Part shown: positions 1 through 8,355 of the stretch, one piece after another | How the letters are laid out: every line of letters starts with the position of its first letter | Numbering within the stretch: the first letter of the stretch is position 1 | Assembly (NCBI RefSeq): GCF_005780185.1 | Contig: NZ_VBUI01000002.1 | Coordinates: forward strand, 62,001-126,000 | Origin: Halomonas urmiana | GTDB lineage: Bacteria; Pseudomonadota; Gammaproteobacteria; Pseudomonadales; Halomonadaceae | Length of the DNA stretch: 64,000 nt | Reading direction: 5' to 3' | Made by a program: the position numbers and the translations under genes | Notes under the pieces: generated by a model | The model's input: the letters and a program-made list of their open reading frames with translations, nothing else | What the model was told of the DNA's origin: nothing | Database searches by the model: none

Positions 1-1
1 C

Positions 2-1084
2 CGCTACGTGCGGGGTGGCGGCGAGGACTCCCTCGCCGAGGCCTTCGAGGAGTTCGAGCGCTTTCCCCACTGGATGTGGTGCAACCACGAGGTGCGCGAC
101 TTCATCGCCTGGCTGCGCCAGTACAACGCCCGCCAGCCGCTGGCGAAGAAGGCGGGCTTCTACGGCATGGATCTCTATAGCCTGCACCGCTCGGCCGAGG
201 CGGTGATCGCGTACCTGGAGGGGGTCGACCCCGAGCAGGCCGAGGTCGCCCGCCGGGGCTATGCCTGCCTCGATCATCGCGGCGACCCCTTCCATTATGG
301 GCGCAACGTGGCCTTCGGCCTGAGCCCCTCCTGCGAGCGGGCGGCCGTGGGATTGCAGGTGCGGCTCATGGAGCGGGCCGCGGCCTACCTGGCGGCGGAC
401 GGGCGTCGGGCCGTCGATGCGCAGTTCTTCGCCGAGCAGAATGCGCGGGTGGTGGTGAATGCCGAGGCCTACTATCGGGCCATGTTCGCCGGCCGGGTGG
501 ATACCTGGAACCTGCGCGACGACCACATGACCGAGACCCTCGCCGAGCTGCACGACCACCTGCGTCGCCAGGGAGGCGCGGGCAAGGTGGTGGTGTGGGC
601 CCACAACTCCCACCTGGGCGACGCCCGGGCCACGGAGATGGGCTGGCGCCAGGCGCAGCACAACGTCGGTCAGCTGGCGCGCCGGCGCTTCGGAGCCGAG
701 CGGGTGCTGCTGGTGGGCTTCACCACCCACACCGGCCATGTCACCGCCGCCCGGGACTGGGACGGACCGGCCGAGCACCGCTGGGTGCGCCCGTCACTCG
801 AGGGCAGCGTCGAACGGCTCTTCCACCAGAGCGGGCTCGAGCGCTTCTACCTGCCGCTTTCGCCGGACCGTGCCGCGCCCCTGAAGGCTCACCGGCTGGA
901 GCGGGCGATCGGAGTGATCTACCGCCCGGAGACGGAACGGGGCAGCCACTACTTCCAGGCCTGCCTGGCCGAGCAGTTCGATGCTCTCTACCACCTGGAC
1001 GAGACCACGGCCGTCGAGCCGCTGGCCCTGGGGCCGCACTGGCAGCGTGAGGCCATCCCTGACACCTACCCGTTCGGGGTGTGA
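2..1084 (+). CDS. Erythromycin esterase family protein (5' partial)
   Basis: The frame is open to the left edge, so the true start lies outside the window; the GTG at 8 is internal. About 360 residues are visible, compared with roughly 430-450 for the family, so about 80 residues are missing. Family signs are the GFYGMDLYS segment near the start, and the WAHNSHLGD segment (about residue 200), which carries the conserved histidine region of Ere-type hydrolases. Characterised members open the lactone ring of macrolides, but most chromosomal homologues have no proven macrolide activity, so the substrate is unknown. The gene ends 13 bp before the convergent CBS-domain gene. Family call is firm; resistance function is not implied. 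Confidence 0.85.
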   Translation, partial: RYVRGGGEDSLAEAFEEFERFPHWMWCNHEVRDFIAWLRQYNARQPLAKKAGFYGMDLYSLHRSAEAVIAYLEGVDPEQAEVARRGYACLDHRGDPFHYGRNVAFGLSPSCERAAVGLQVRLMERAAAYLAADGRRAVDAQFFAEQNARVVVNAEAYYRAMFAGRVDTWNLRDDHMTETLAELHDHLRRQGGAGKVVVWAHNSHLGDARATEMGWRQAQHNVGQLARRRFGAERVLLVGFTTHTGHVTAARDWDGPAEHRWVRPSLEGSVERLFHQSGLERFYLPLSPDRAAPLKAHRLERAIGVIYRPETERGSHYFQACLAEQFDALYHLDETTAVEPLALGPHWQREAIPDTYPFGV

Positions 1085-1097
1085 GCTACGCCCGGCG

Positions 1098-1697
1098 TCA
1101 CAGCTCGCGGCCGAGCACCACCTTGCAGATGTCGGCGAAGCTTCTCGCCTCGGCCAGTCCGCCCGGGCGATAGCCAAGCACGCGGGCGATGTCGGCCGCC
1201 GAGATCACCCCGCGGATGCGCTCCCGGTGACGCGGGGTCGCTTCGGTGACCAGCAGGTGCTGGTCACCGAAGCTCTTCAGCGACTGCACCAGATCATCGA
1301 GGGTCAGCGCGGCCAGCGTCTCCAGGGTGAGCGTCGGGGTCTTGTGCAGCGGGGTCTGGACCATGCCGACGGTGACGTCGCCACGGTCGATGCCGTGCTG
1401 CTGCATGGCCAGCGTGATCAGCCGCCCGCCGATCACTTCCCGGGCGGGCAGCACGCCACTGCAGCGTCCCTGGTCGTCGATCACCAGCAGCAGGCGGACG
1501 CCGCCGCTGATCATCTTCTGATGGGCCTCGTCGACGGGCCGGTCGGCATGGATGGTCTGGGGGGCGGTGCGTGCGAAGTCGGTGAGCACCATCATGGCCG
1601 GACTCTGGGCGTCCAGAATCAGCGACTCGGGCGTGGCGATGGTCGGGCGGACGTTGAGTGCGACCGGCTGGATCGGGGAGGGGGAGAGGGGCGTCAT
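1098..1697 (-). CDS. CBS-domain pair protein
   Basis: This 199-residue protein has two CBS motifs. The first spans about residues 40-105 (VDEAHQKMISGGVRLLLV, then GVLPAREV) and the second about 110-185 (LDDLVQSLKSFGDQHLLVTE, then GVISAADIARVLGY). CBS pairs usually bind adenine nucleotides and act as energy or ionic-strength sensors. There is no fused catalytic or membrane domain, so this is probably a free-standing regulatory or sensor protein. It is transcribed alone on the minus strand downstream of nhaD. Its upstream region holds 11-bp direct repeats resembling those found upstream of nhaD, which suggests shared control. Target unknown. Confidence 0.8.
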   Translation of the reverse strand: MTPLSPSPIQPVALNVRPTIATPESLILDAQSPAMMVLTDFARTAPQTIHADRPVDEAHQKMISGGVRLLLVIDDQGRCSGVLPAREVIGGRLITLAMQQHGIDRGDVTVGMVQTPLHKTPTLTLETLAALTLDDLVQSLKSFGDQHLLVTEATPRHRERIRGVISAADIARVLGYRPGGLAEARSFADICKVVLGREL

Positions 1698-1760
1698 GGG
1701 GAACTCCGTATCGTGGTGGTCAGGAGAGGCCGCCTTGTGCGGCCCCTGCTGAGCTCACCG

Positions 1761-1790
1761 TTTCATGAGTTCCTTATGGCTTTCTTAAGT
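1761..1790 (-). promoter_or_regulatory. Three 11-bp direct repeats upstream of the CBS gene (PmrA/QseB-like box)
   Basis: Read on the minus strand the site is CTTAAG-N5-CATAAG-N5-CATGAA, three half-sites at exact 11-bp spacing, 64-93 bp upstream of the CBS-gene ATG. OmpR-family response regulators bind 11-bp direct repeats, and PmrA/BasR and QseB prefer YTTAAK-N5-YTTAAK. Similar repeats lie upstream of nhaD at 3476-3505. The pattern is seen; the regulator is inferred. Confidence 0.45.
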
Positions 1791-1819
1791 CACCAGGCTG
1801 CGCCTCTGTTGCGGGTGGC

Positions 1820-3304
1820 TCAGCCGAGGAGCCGGAAGCCCGGAGCATTCATCCAGAGGTGCACGACGATGCTGGCCGCGTAGCCCAGGCCGATGACCGG
1901 CGCCCAGCGCAGGTGGGTGGCGAAGGTGTAGTTGCCCCGCGCCTGGCCCATCAGTGCCACCCCGGCGGCGGAGCCGACCGAGAGCAGGCTGCCGCCGACA
2001 CCGGCGGTCAGGGTGATCAGCAGCCAGTTGCCGAGCGACATGTCCGGCTCCATCGAGAGCACGGCGAACATCACCGGGATGTTGTCGACCACCGCCGAGA
2101 CCACGCCCAGCACGATATTGGCCGAGATCGGGTCCCAGCCGGTGTAGAGCGTCTCGGAGAGCAGGGCCAGGTAGCCCATGAAGCCGAGGCCGCCGACGCA
2201 CATCACCACGCCGTAGAAGAACAGCAGGGTGTCCCACTCGGAGCGGGCGATACGGGTGAAGACGTCGAAGGGCACCACGCTGCCGAGCTGTTCGAGCTTC
2301 TTCCAGTCGCCGCGCTGGGTATAGCGGGTGCGCTTGCGCTCCAGCGACATCGGCAGGCTGCGCCGTAGGTAGTAGCCGAAGAACTGCAGCAGCCCGAGGC
2401 CGGTCATCATGCCGAGCACCGGCGGCAGGTTCAGCAGCGTATGACAGGCCACGGCGTTGGCTACGGTGAATAGAAACAGGGCGATGATGCGTCGTGCGCC
2501 GCGCTTGAGCCAGACGTTCTCTTCCAGGGCGTCGGGCTTCCGGTTCTTGATGAACAGGCTCATGATCACGGCCGGGAGCAGGTAGTTGACCAGCGCCGGC
2601 ACCAGCAGGGCGAAGAACTGGTCGAACTCCACCATGCCGGCCTGCCAGACCATCAGGGTGGTGATGTCGCCGAAGGGGCTGAAGGTGCCGCCGGCATTGG
2701 AGGCGATGACGATATTCACGCAGCACAGGCCGATGAAGCGCTTGTCGCCCTCGGCGACCTTGAGCACCACGGCGCACATCAGCATCGCCGTGGTCAGGTT
2801 GTTGGCGATGGCCGAGATGCCGAAGGCCAGCACGCCGGTGATCCAGAACAGTGAGCGGTAGCTGAAGCCTCGTCGCACCATCCAGGAACGCAGCGCATCG
2901 AAGACGCGACGCTCCTCCATGGCGTTGATGTAGGTCATCGCCACCAGCAGGAAGAGCAGCAGTTCGCTGTATTCCAGCAGCGTCTCCCGGAAGGCCTCCT
3001 CGGCCGCGTCGGGCAGGCCCGCCTGCACGTAGACCCAGCCGATCAGCGTCCAGATCAGGCCGGCGGCAATCAGCACCGGCTTGGACTTGCGCATGTGCAG
3101 CTGCTCCTCGGCCATCACCAGCGCGTAGGCGAGCAGGAACAGCGTCACGGCGCTGAAGCCGGAGAGCGAGTGGGTGAGCATCAGCGGCCCGGCGGCGGCC
3201 TGGGCCAGCGGGGCGCTCAGTAGGGTCATCAGGCCAAGCACGAAAAGAGCAGGCATCCGGGCGCTGTGCCTGGGCCTGGGGTGGGGGCGGGGTAGCATCG
3301 ACAT
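1820..3304 (-). CDS. nhaD: NhaD-type Na+/H+ antiporter
   Basis: This inner-membrane antiporter of the ion-transporter superfamily exchanges cytoplasmic Na+ (or Li+) for external H+ and matters for salt and alkaline tolerance. The protein is 494 residues, with an N-terminal signal-like segment (MPALFVLGLMTLLSAPLAQA) and then about a dozen hydrophobic spans. The conserved loops are SAIANNLTTAML and ASNAGGTFSPFGDITTLMVW, with a second half containing VVDNIPVMFAVL. The start is the ATG at 3304, which has a weak GGAA upstream. A longer reading to 3367 would need TTG and adds an unlikely leader; ATG 3256 is also possible. It is convergent with no neighbour and has its own upstream region with PmrA-like repeats. 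Confidence 0.93.
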   Translation of the reverse strand: MSMLPRPHPRPRHSARMPALFVLGLMTLLSAPLAQAAAGPLMLTHSLSGFSAVTLFLLAYALVMAEEQLHMRKSKPVLIAAGLIWTLIGWVYVQAGLPDAAEEAFRETLLEYSELLLFLLVAMTYINAMEERRVFDALRSWMVRRGFSYRSLFWITGVLAFGISAIANNLTTAMLMCAVVLKVAEGDKRFIGLCCVNIVIASNAGGTFSPFGDITTLMVWQAGMVEFDQFFALLVPALVNYLLPAVIMSLFIKNRKPDALEENVWLKRGARRIIALFLFTVANAVACHTLLNLPPVLGMMTGLGLLQFFGYYLRRSLPMSLERKRTRYTQRGDWKKLEQLGSVVPFDVFTRIARSEWDTLLFFYGVVMCVGGLGFMGYLALLSETLYTGWDPISANIVLGVVSAVVDNIPVMFAVLSMEPDMSLGNWLLITLTAGVGGSLLSVGSAAGVALMGQARGNYTFATHLRWAPVIGLGYAASIVVHLWMNAPGFRLLG

Positions 3305-3475
3305 CGGAGTGGTGGTTCCCGGGGAGACTGGGGTGCGAATAATAGGGTGCAAATAGTACGCTCGCAATCGGATTCGCGTAGCGCGAGCACCGTCGGCGAC
3401 CGGGCCGCGGCGGTCGCGATGCCGGCCGATAGCGGGCCAGGCCCTGGCGCGCGGAGGCGGAGTATCGCGGCGCTG

Positions 3476-3505
3476 TCTTAAGGATTTCTTAAGGCGTTCT
3501 CAAGT
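3476..3505 (-). promoter_or_regulatory. Three 11-bp direct repeats upstream of nhaD (PmrA/QseB-like box)
   Basis: On the minus strand the site reads CTTGAG-N5-CTTAAG-N5-CTTAAG, so three half-sites in perfect 11-bp register, 172-201 bp upstream of the nhaD ATG and 50 bp beyond the ftsH stop. The last two half-sites match the published PmrA/BasR consensus YTTAAK-N5-YTTAAK exactly. The remaining 3305-3475 stretch is GC-rich with no gene. Binding protein and effect on nhaD are inferred. Confidence 0.5.
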
Positions 3506-3554
3506 GCGCCTCACAACCCGATCAAGCGCTTGCCAAGAGCACCCTAGTGGAGGC

Positions 3555-5387
3555 TCAAGACGGGCTCGAAGGTGCATCAGGGGGTGACGGCGCCATCGGC
3601 GGGAATTCCGCGGCGGTGAGCGTCTCGCGCTCGAGCAGCAGGGCGGCGCCGGCCTCGAGGTCGCCGCGCCGCTCTGTCAGCGTCTGCCGGGCCAGGGCGT
3701 AGGCCTCGTCGACCAGCTGGCGCACCGAGAGGTCGATCTCCCGGGCGGTGGCCTCGGCGTAGTCGCGGGGCTGGCTGAGGGCGTACTGCTCCCCGAGGAA
3801 GGCCTGACGATCCTTCTCGTAGACCACCTGGCCGGTCTCGTCGGCCATGCCGAAGCGGGTCGCCATGTCCCGGGCGATCTCGCTGGCCTTGGCCAGGTCG
3901 TCGGCGGCGCCGGTGGAGACCTCTTCGAAGATCAGCTGCTCGGCGGCGCGGCCGCCCATCAGCACCGCCATGCGGTACTTCAGGTCGCTGACGGACTGCA
4001 GGAAGCGGTCCTCGGTGGGGCGCTGGATGGTATAGCCCAGCGCGCCGACGCCGCGGGGGATGATCGAGACCTTGTGCACCGGATCCATGCCCGGCAGGGA
4101 GGCGGCCACCAGGGCATGGCCCATCTCATGGTGGGCGACCACCGCGCGCTCGTGGGCATTGAGCAACCGGCTCTTCTTCTCGAGGCCGGCGACGATGCGC
4201 TCGATGGCGTTGGTGAAGTCCGCCATGGCCACCGTCTCGCTGTCGCGGCGGGTGGCCAGCAGCGCCGCCTCGTTGACCAGGTTGGCGAGGTCGGCGCCGG
4301 TGAAGCCCGGGGTCAGCGAGGCGAGGTGGTCGAGGTCGACGTCGGGGGCCAGGGCGTGGATCTTGCCGATGTGCACGCGCAGGATCTGTAGCCGGCCTTT
4401 GCGTTCGGGGCGATCCACCAGCACCTGGCGGTCGAAGCGGCCCGCGCGCAGCAGGGCCGGATCGAGGATCTCCGGCCGGTTGGTCGCGGCGAGCAGCACG
4501 ATGCCGGTAGAGGGATCGAAGCCATCCAGCTCCGAGAGCAGCTGGTTGAGCGTCTGCTCTTTTTCGTCCTGGCCGCCCATGGCGCCCGGCCCACGAGCGC
4601 GACCCAGGGCATCCAGCTCGTCGATGAAGATGATGCAGGGCTTGGCCTTGGCGGCCTGTTCGAAGAGGTCGCGCACCCGAGCCGCGCCGACCCCGACGAA
4701 CATCTCGACGAACTCCGAGCCGGAGATCGAGAAGAAGGGCACGCCGGCCTCGCCCGCCACGGCCCGGGCCAGCAGGGTCTTGCCGGTGCCGGGCGGGCCG
4801 ACCAGCAGGATGCCCTTGGGAATATGTGCGCCGAGCCGTCCATAGCGCTCGGGATCGCGCAGGAAGGCCACCACTTCCTGGAGCTCGTTCTTGGCCTCGT
4901 CCACCCCGGCGACATCCTCGAAGGTCACCTTGGTCGACGTTTCCACGTAGACCTTGGCCTTGGACTTGCCGATGGACATCATCCCGCCGAGGCCGCCCCC
5001 GCCGGTCATGCGGCGGATCAGGAAGGACCAGATGACGAACAGCAGGATCAGCGGGATGACCCATGACAGCAGCACGGTCAGGAAGGGGTTCTGGGGGCGG
5101 CCGTCGAAGGTGATGTCGTATTGCGCCAGCCGCTCGGCCAGGCCGGGATCGACGCGGTTGGTGGTGAAGGCGGTCTGGCCGTCGGGCTGGGGGGAGGTGA
5201 AGGTGCCGGTGAGACGATCGTCGCCGACCCGCACCTCGGCGATGCGGCCCTCCTCCAGCAGTCGGGTGAATTCCGAGTAGGGAATGGGGTCGGTGGTCTG
5301 CCAATTGCGGTAGACGTTCTGGAAGGTCAGGAAGAGCATCACGGCGATCAGCACGTAGATCACGTTGAAGCGATGATTGGGTTCCAT
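3555..5387 (-). CDS. ftsH: ATP-dependent zinc metalloprotease FtsH (probable second copy)
   Basis: Membrane-anchored AAA+ protease, 610 residues. It has a first membrane segment at about 9-25, a periplasmic domain, a second segment at about 102-124, Walker A GPPGTGKT at 197-204, Walker B IIFIDE at 252-257, the SRH region [20 protein letters not shown] at 301-320, and the zinc site HEMGH at 420-424. The start is the ATG at 5387 with GAGGAA ahead of it; a 32-residue upstream extension has no good site. FtsH degrades unassembled membrane proteins and short-lived regulators. The usual gammaproteobacterial ftsH sits between rlmE and folP; those neighbours are absent here, so this looks like a paralogue of the main gene. 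It is divergent from the SDR gene. Confidence 0.93.
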   Translation of the reverse strand: MEPNHRFNVIYVLIAVMLFLTFQNVYRNWQTTDPIPYSEFTRLLEEGRIAEVRVGDDRLTGTFTSPQPDGQTAFTTNRVDPGLAERLAQYDITFDGRPQNPFLTVLLSWVIPLILLFVIWSFLIRRMTGGGGLGGMMSIGKSKAKVYVETSTKVTFEDVAGVDEAKNELQEVVAFLRDPERYGRLGAHIPKGILLVGPPGTGKTLLARAVAGEAGVPFFSISGSEFVEMFVGVGAARVRDLFEQAAKAKPCIIFIDELDALGRARGPGAMGGQDEKEQTLNQLLSELDGFDPSTGIVLLAATNRPEILDPALLRAGRFDRQVLVDRPERKGRLQILRVHIGKIHALAPDVDLDHLASLTPGFTGADLANLVNEAALLATRRDSETVAMADFTNAIERIVAGLEKKSRLLNAHERAVVAHHEMGHALVAASLPGMDPVHKVSIIPRGVGALGYTIQRPTEDRFLQSVSDLKYRMAVLMGGRAAEQLIFEEVSTGAADDLAKASEIARDMATRFGMADETGQVVYEKDRQAFLGEQYALSQPRDYAEATAREIDLSVRQLVDEAYALARQTLTERRGDLEAGAALLLERETLTAAEFPPMAPSPPDAPSSPS

Positions 5388-5605
5388 GCCGGTTCCTCGC
5401 AACGCGGCCTCGCCGCCGCCGGGGCCGATGGCCTCCAGTGTAGGCCAGACCGCGCCCCTTGAAATCGCGGCGGCGTCCCGCACCTAGACAGGAGCGGCAC
5501 GATACACTGGTCGCCCAGGATCGCGGCGAATGGAACGTCGCTTCCGATGTCGTCCCCCACGGGGACATACTCGAACCGGACGAACGGCTCATCGAAGGAG
5601 AGTCC

Positions 5606-6271
5606 ATGGCTTCCACCGTACTGATCACGGGCGCCAATCGTGGCGTCGGCCTGGCGCTGGCGCGCCACTACCACCGGGCGGGCTGGCAGGTCATCGGCGC
5701 GTGCCGCGCCGGCTCCGATGAACTCGCCGAGGTGGCCAGCCGGGTCATCGACGGCATCGACGTGACTCGCGAGGCGGACGTCGCGCGCCTCGCCGAGTCG
5801 CTCGCCGATCAGCCACTGGATCTCTTGATCAACAACGCCGGGATGCTCCACGACGAGTCGCTGGGCGAGCTCGATTTCGACGCCATTCGCGCGCAGATGG
5901 AGATCAACGCCTATGCCCCGTTGCGGGTCACCGAGGCCCTGCTGCCGCGGCTGGGCGAGGGCGCCAAGATCGCCAACATCACCAGCCGCATGGGTTCGAT
6001 CGCCGACAACGACTCCGGCGGGCGCTACGGCTATCGGGCCTCCAAGGCCGCACTGAACGCCTTCGGCAAGTCGCTGGCGGTGGACCTGGCGCCCCGCGGC
6101 ATCGCCGTGGCTCAGCTTCACCCCGGCTATGTGCAGACCCGCATGGTCAACTTCGGCGGCCTGATCAGCCCGGAGGAGGCCGCCGACGGTATCGCCGCTC
6201 GCCTCGAGGCGCTGACGCTTGCGACCAGCGGCGGCTTCTGGCACAGCAACGGCGAGACGCTGCCCTGGTAA
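5606..6271 (+). CDS. Short-chain dehydrogenase/reductase (C-factor-like SDR)
   Basis: 221-residue classical SDR. The nucleotide-binding motif TGANRGVG is at about 8-15, NNAG follows at about 77, the catalytic Ser lies in the ITSRMGSI segment, and YGYRASK gives the Tyr and Lys of the active site. The start is ATG 5606, with AAGGAG six bases upstream; a longer in-frame reading from 5459 overlaps the ftsH control region and is unlikely. Its small size and sequence resemble the CsgA/C-factor subgroup of SDRs, whose substrates are generally unknown. The C terminus contains FWHSNGETLPW, a typical ending of that subgroup. It is monocistronic. Confidence 0.88.
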   Translation: MASTVLITGANRGVGLALARHYHRAGWQVIGACRAGSDELAEVASRVIDGIDVTREADVARLAESLADQPLDLLINNAGMLHDESLGELDFDAIRAQMEINAYAPLRVTEALLPRLGEGAKIANITSRMGSIADNDSGGRYGYRASKAALNAFGKSLAVDLAPRGIAVAQLHPGYVQTRMVNFGGLISPEEAADGIAARLEALTLATSGGFWHSNGETLPW

Positions 6272-6296
6272 CGCCCAATTAGGTCATGCCGTCGGC

Positions 6297-6704
6297 TCAC
6301 CGGCGTCGCAGGTTGTCGATGGGCCCGCGTCCCAGCAGGCGCAGCAGGATGGACCGGCCGCGGCAGAGCCAGGGGTAGAGGCGGGCGGTGCGGCGCGGCG
6401 AGGCGAAGAGCCTCGCCATCGTGCGGTTGAAGAGGCCGCTGCCGGTGCTCATCAGCGCCAGGCGGTGCAGGGCCTCGCCGCCGTGGACCCACTGCTCGCC
6501 GATGCGCAGGGCGAAGCCCTCGTCCAGGTCGATGCCGCGCTCGGAGAGCTCCCTTCGGGCGGCGCTCTCCTGGCGGGCATCGACCAGCTCCAGCTCACCG
6601 ACATCGCGGCGCAGTCGCTGCAGGCGCACGAACCGGCGACACATCGGGCACTGGCCGTCGTAGACCATTGTCATGGTGGGCCGAGGCGTGCGTTGTGAAC
6701 TCAT
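6297..6704 (-). CDS. DCC-family thiol-disulfide oxidoreductase-like protein (DUF393)
   Basis: 135 residues. The N terminus carries the family motif YDGQCPMC (about residues 15-22), a DxxCxxC arrangement with two cysteines in a thioredoxin-like position. The rest follows the DUF393 pattern, with a basic C-terminal tail. A redox role is inferred from the family; no substrate is known. The ATG shares an ATGA overlap with the stop of the CIA30 gene upstream (6701-6704), so the two are very likely co-translated. Confidence 0.85.
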   Translation of the reverse strand: MSSQRTPRPTMTMVYDGQCPMCRRFVRLQRLRRDVGELELVDARQESAARRELSERGIDLDEGFALRIGEQWVHGGEALHRLALMSTGSGLFNRTMARLFASPRRTARLYPWLCRGRSILLRLLGRGPIDNLRRR

Positions 6705-7204
6705 GCCAGCGCCTCGAGGGCAGCGATCTCCAGGCGAAACGCCCCCTCGCGATGGTCGGCGATCAGGAAGCCGAACTGGCGAATGTCCTGTGGCGCGAGC
6801 GGTGGGGCATCCTCCAGCCGCCGGCCGCGGAAGACCGCCTCGAAGTCGTCCCAGTCAAGGCCGAGGCTCTGCCACTCGCCCGAGGTGGTGAACTTGGTGC
6901 GATAGGCCGCGCCCTCGAAGAGGCGGTCGGTGCGCAGCAGTAGCTGGTAGGTGCGGCCGTCGCCGCGTACACGCAGGCGAATCCCGCGAGCGCCGCCCAA
7001 GGCCGGGTCGCCGGGTTCGCGGCGCACCGAGGCGAAGCCGCCGCCGTGTACGAGCGACAGCCGCCCGGTGAAGACGCCGATGCCCGCGGCGATCTGCATT
7101 CTGCCCTGGGAGACGCCGCCCATCACGCCGTCGTTGATGGCATGCCAGCGGCCTGCCTCGTCGGTGTCCTGAAAATCGATGCGGAAATCGACCCGTGGTG
7201 GCAT
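6701..7204 (-). CDS. CIA30 family protein
   Basis: 167 residues, matching the CIA30 (NADH:ubiquinone oxidoreductase intermediate-associated 30) jelly-roll-like domain. The recognisable pattern is a WHAINDGVMGGVSQGRM start, FTGRLSLVHGGGFASVR in the first third, YQLLLRT in the middle, and IRQFGFLIADHREGAF near the end. The start is ATG 7204 behind a strong GAGGAGG; upstream extension in frame lacks a site. In eukaryotes CIA30 assists complex I assembly, but bacterial homologues are uncharacterised and no nuo gene is near. It is translationally coupled to the DCC-family gene that follows. Confidence 0.85.
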   Translation of the reverse strand: MPPRVDFRIDFQDTDEAGRWHAINDGVMGGVSQGRMQIAAGIGVFTGRLSLVHGGGFASVRREPGDPALGGARGIRLRVRGDGRTYQLLLRTDRLFEGAAYRTKFTTSGEWQSLGLDWDDFEAVFRGRRLEDAPPLAPQDIRQFGFLIADHREGAFRLEIAALEALA

Positions 7205-7433
7205 GGAGCCTCCTCGCGGTAGCGGTGAGCCTGAGTATCCTTCAGCACTCGACAGGATGACGCCCATCGGGGGCGCTGACCAGTTGCCCATGTCCGTCAC
7301 GGGGCAACCCGGGTGGTGCGCACGCCCGGCGGCTAGACTGGTGAGGTGTCGCCGCCGCGTCGGCCGTCGGGGCTCGGGAACACCGTGCGCCCGGTCACCG
7401 GCGCTTGCTTGCCCCAACCATTGCGAGGTCGGC

Positions 7434-8042
7434 ATGTCGCCTTTGCTCACGCCCAGTGCCCCGTCGAGGAGCGGGCCTTCACGGTCTCGGTCGTCTTGCT
7501 GGCACGCGCTACTCGCGCTCTGGCTGTGGGTACTGCTGCTGGCGCTGCCTGCGGTACCCGCCGTGTCGTCCACGTCGCCCGGTGACCCCACGACCTCGGC
7601 GCCGGCACGGATCGTCCGGGAGCAGAGCGCCTGGCTGGCGCTGCGCACCGACTACCGCGAACCCGAACTGCCGGGGGTGCAATTCGAGAGCCAGGCGAGC
7701 CTGCAGCAACGCTGCTTCCCCGACTTTCCCGAACCGTTGGGCATCCTGGTCAAGGGGGCCTACGACCCCGTGGACGGCATCATCTACCTGGACGTCGATC
7801 TCGACCTCGACGACCTCGTCAACCAGAGCTACCTGCTCCACGAACTGGTCCATCATTTCCAGGTTCATCATGCCCAGCGCCACGATCGGGACGACGTCGC
7901 GACACGGCCCCGGGGGCGCCTGGAGGGCGAGGCCTATCGCCTGCAGCTGCGCTGGCTCGAGGAGGCGGGGGTGGCGGACCCCCTGGCGGCGCTGGGCATA
8001 GACGCCAAGACCCTGCGCATCATCGAGCGTGGGCTGCGCTAG
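7434..8042 (+). CDS. Secreted or membrane-anchored zincin-like protein (HELVHH motif)
   Basis: 202 residues. The N terminus is basic and followed by a strongly hydrophobic segment (about 28-48, LLALWLWVLLLALPAVPAV), so the protein is exported or anchored with the rest in the periplasm. The mature part has LLHELVHHFQ at about residue 140, a HExxH zinc-binding signature, and a later Glu in LEGEAYRLQ that could be the third ligand, as in gluzincins. The body is short for a peptidase, so activity is uncertain. I do not recognise a named family. The start is ATG 7434 behind GAGG. Its 3' end overlaps the convergent HTH gene by 23 bp. Confidence 0.7.
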   Translation: MSPLLTPSAPSRSGPSRSRSSCWHALLALWLWVLLLALPAVPAVSSTSPGDPTTSAPARIVREQSAWLALRTDYREPELPGVQFESQASLQQRCFPDFPEPLGILVKGAYDPVDGIIYLDVDLDLDDLVNQSYLLHELVHHFQVHHAQRHDRDDVATRPRGRLEGEAYRLQLRWLEEAGVADPLAALGIDAKTLRIIERGLR

Positions 8043-8355
8043 CCGCGTCGTCATCCGCGACGAGCCGCGACAGCAGGGCGGGTTGACGAGGCAGCAGGCC
8101 GACCCTCAGGCCCAGAGGGCGAAAGACGCGGTCCATGCTGGCCATGGAGGCGTTGCCGGCGTCACGTTCGATGTCGGACAGGGTGCGTCGGCTGATGCCG
8201 ACGAGCCGGGCGTAGTCGCCCTGGGACATGCCCAGTATCTCGCGGCGCAGGTGGCGCAGCACCTGGCCCTCGCTGAGCTCGCCGCGCAGTAACCGGCGCA
8301 GTTGCTCCAGCAGGGCGGCTTCTCGGGCCTCCGGGGTCAGGGTCTCGGTTTTCAT
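8020..8355 (-). CDS. Xre-family HTH protein, HipB-like antitoxin
   Basis: 111 residues with one Xre-type helix-turn-helix at about 45-75 (MSQGDYARLVGISRRTLSDIER). The N terminus is a short helical extension and the C terminus a basic tail. The gene overlaps the end of the HipA-type reading frame by ATGA (8352-8355), so it would be the second gene of a toxin-antitoxin transcript; the order toxin then antitoxin is the reverse of classical hipBA. Antitoxin and autorepressor function are inferred from this pairing and from the three palindromes upstream of hipA. The protein itself looks intact although its toxin partner is broken. Confidence 0.8.
   Translation of the reverse strand: MKTETLTPEAREAALLEQLRRLLRGELSEGQVLRHLRREILGMSQGDYARLVGISRRTLSDIERDAGNASMASMDRVFRPLGLRVGLLPRQPALLSRLVADDDAASAAHAR

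Noticed and set aside
8-1084. GTG at position 8 as the true start of the esterase gene
   Set aside because: The frame is open to the window edge and the family is about 80 residues longer at the N terminus.
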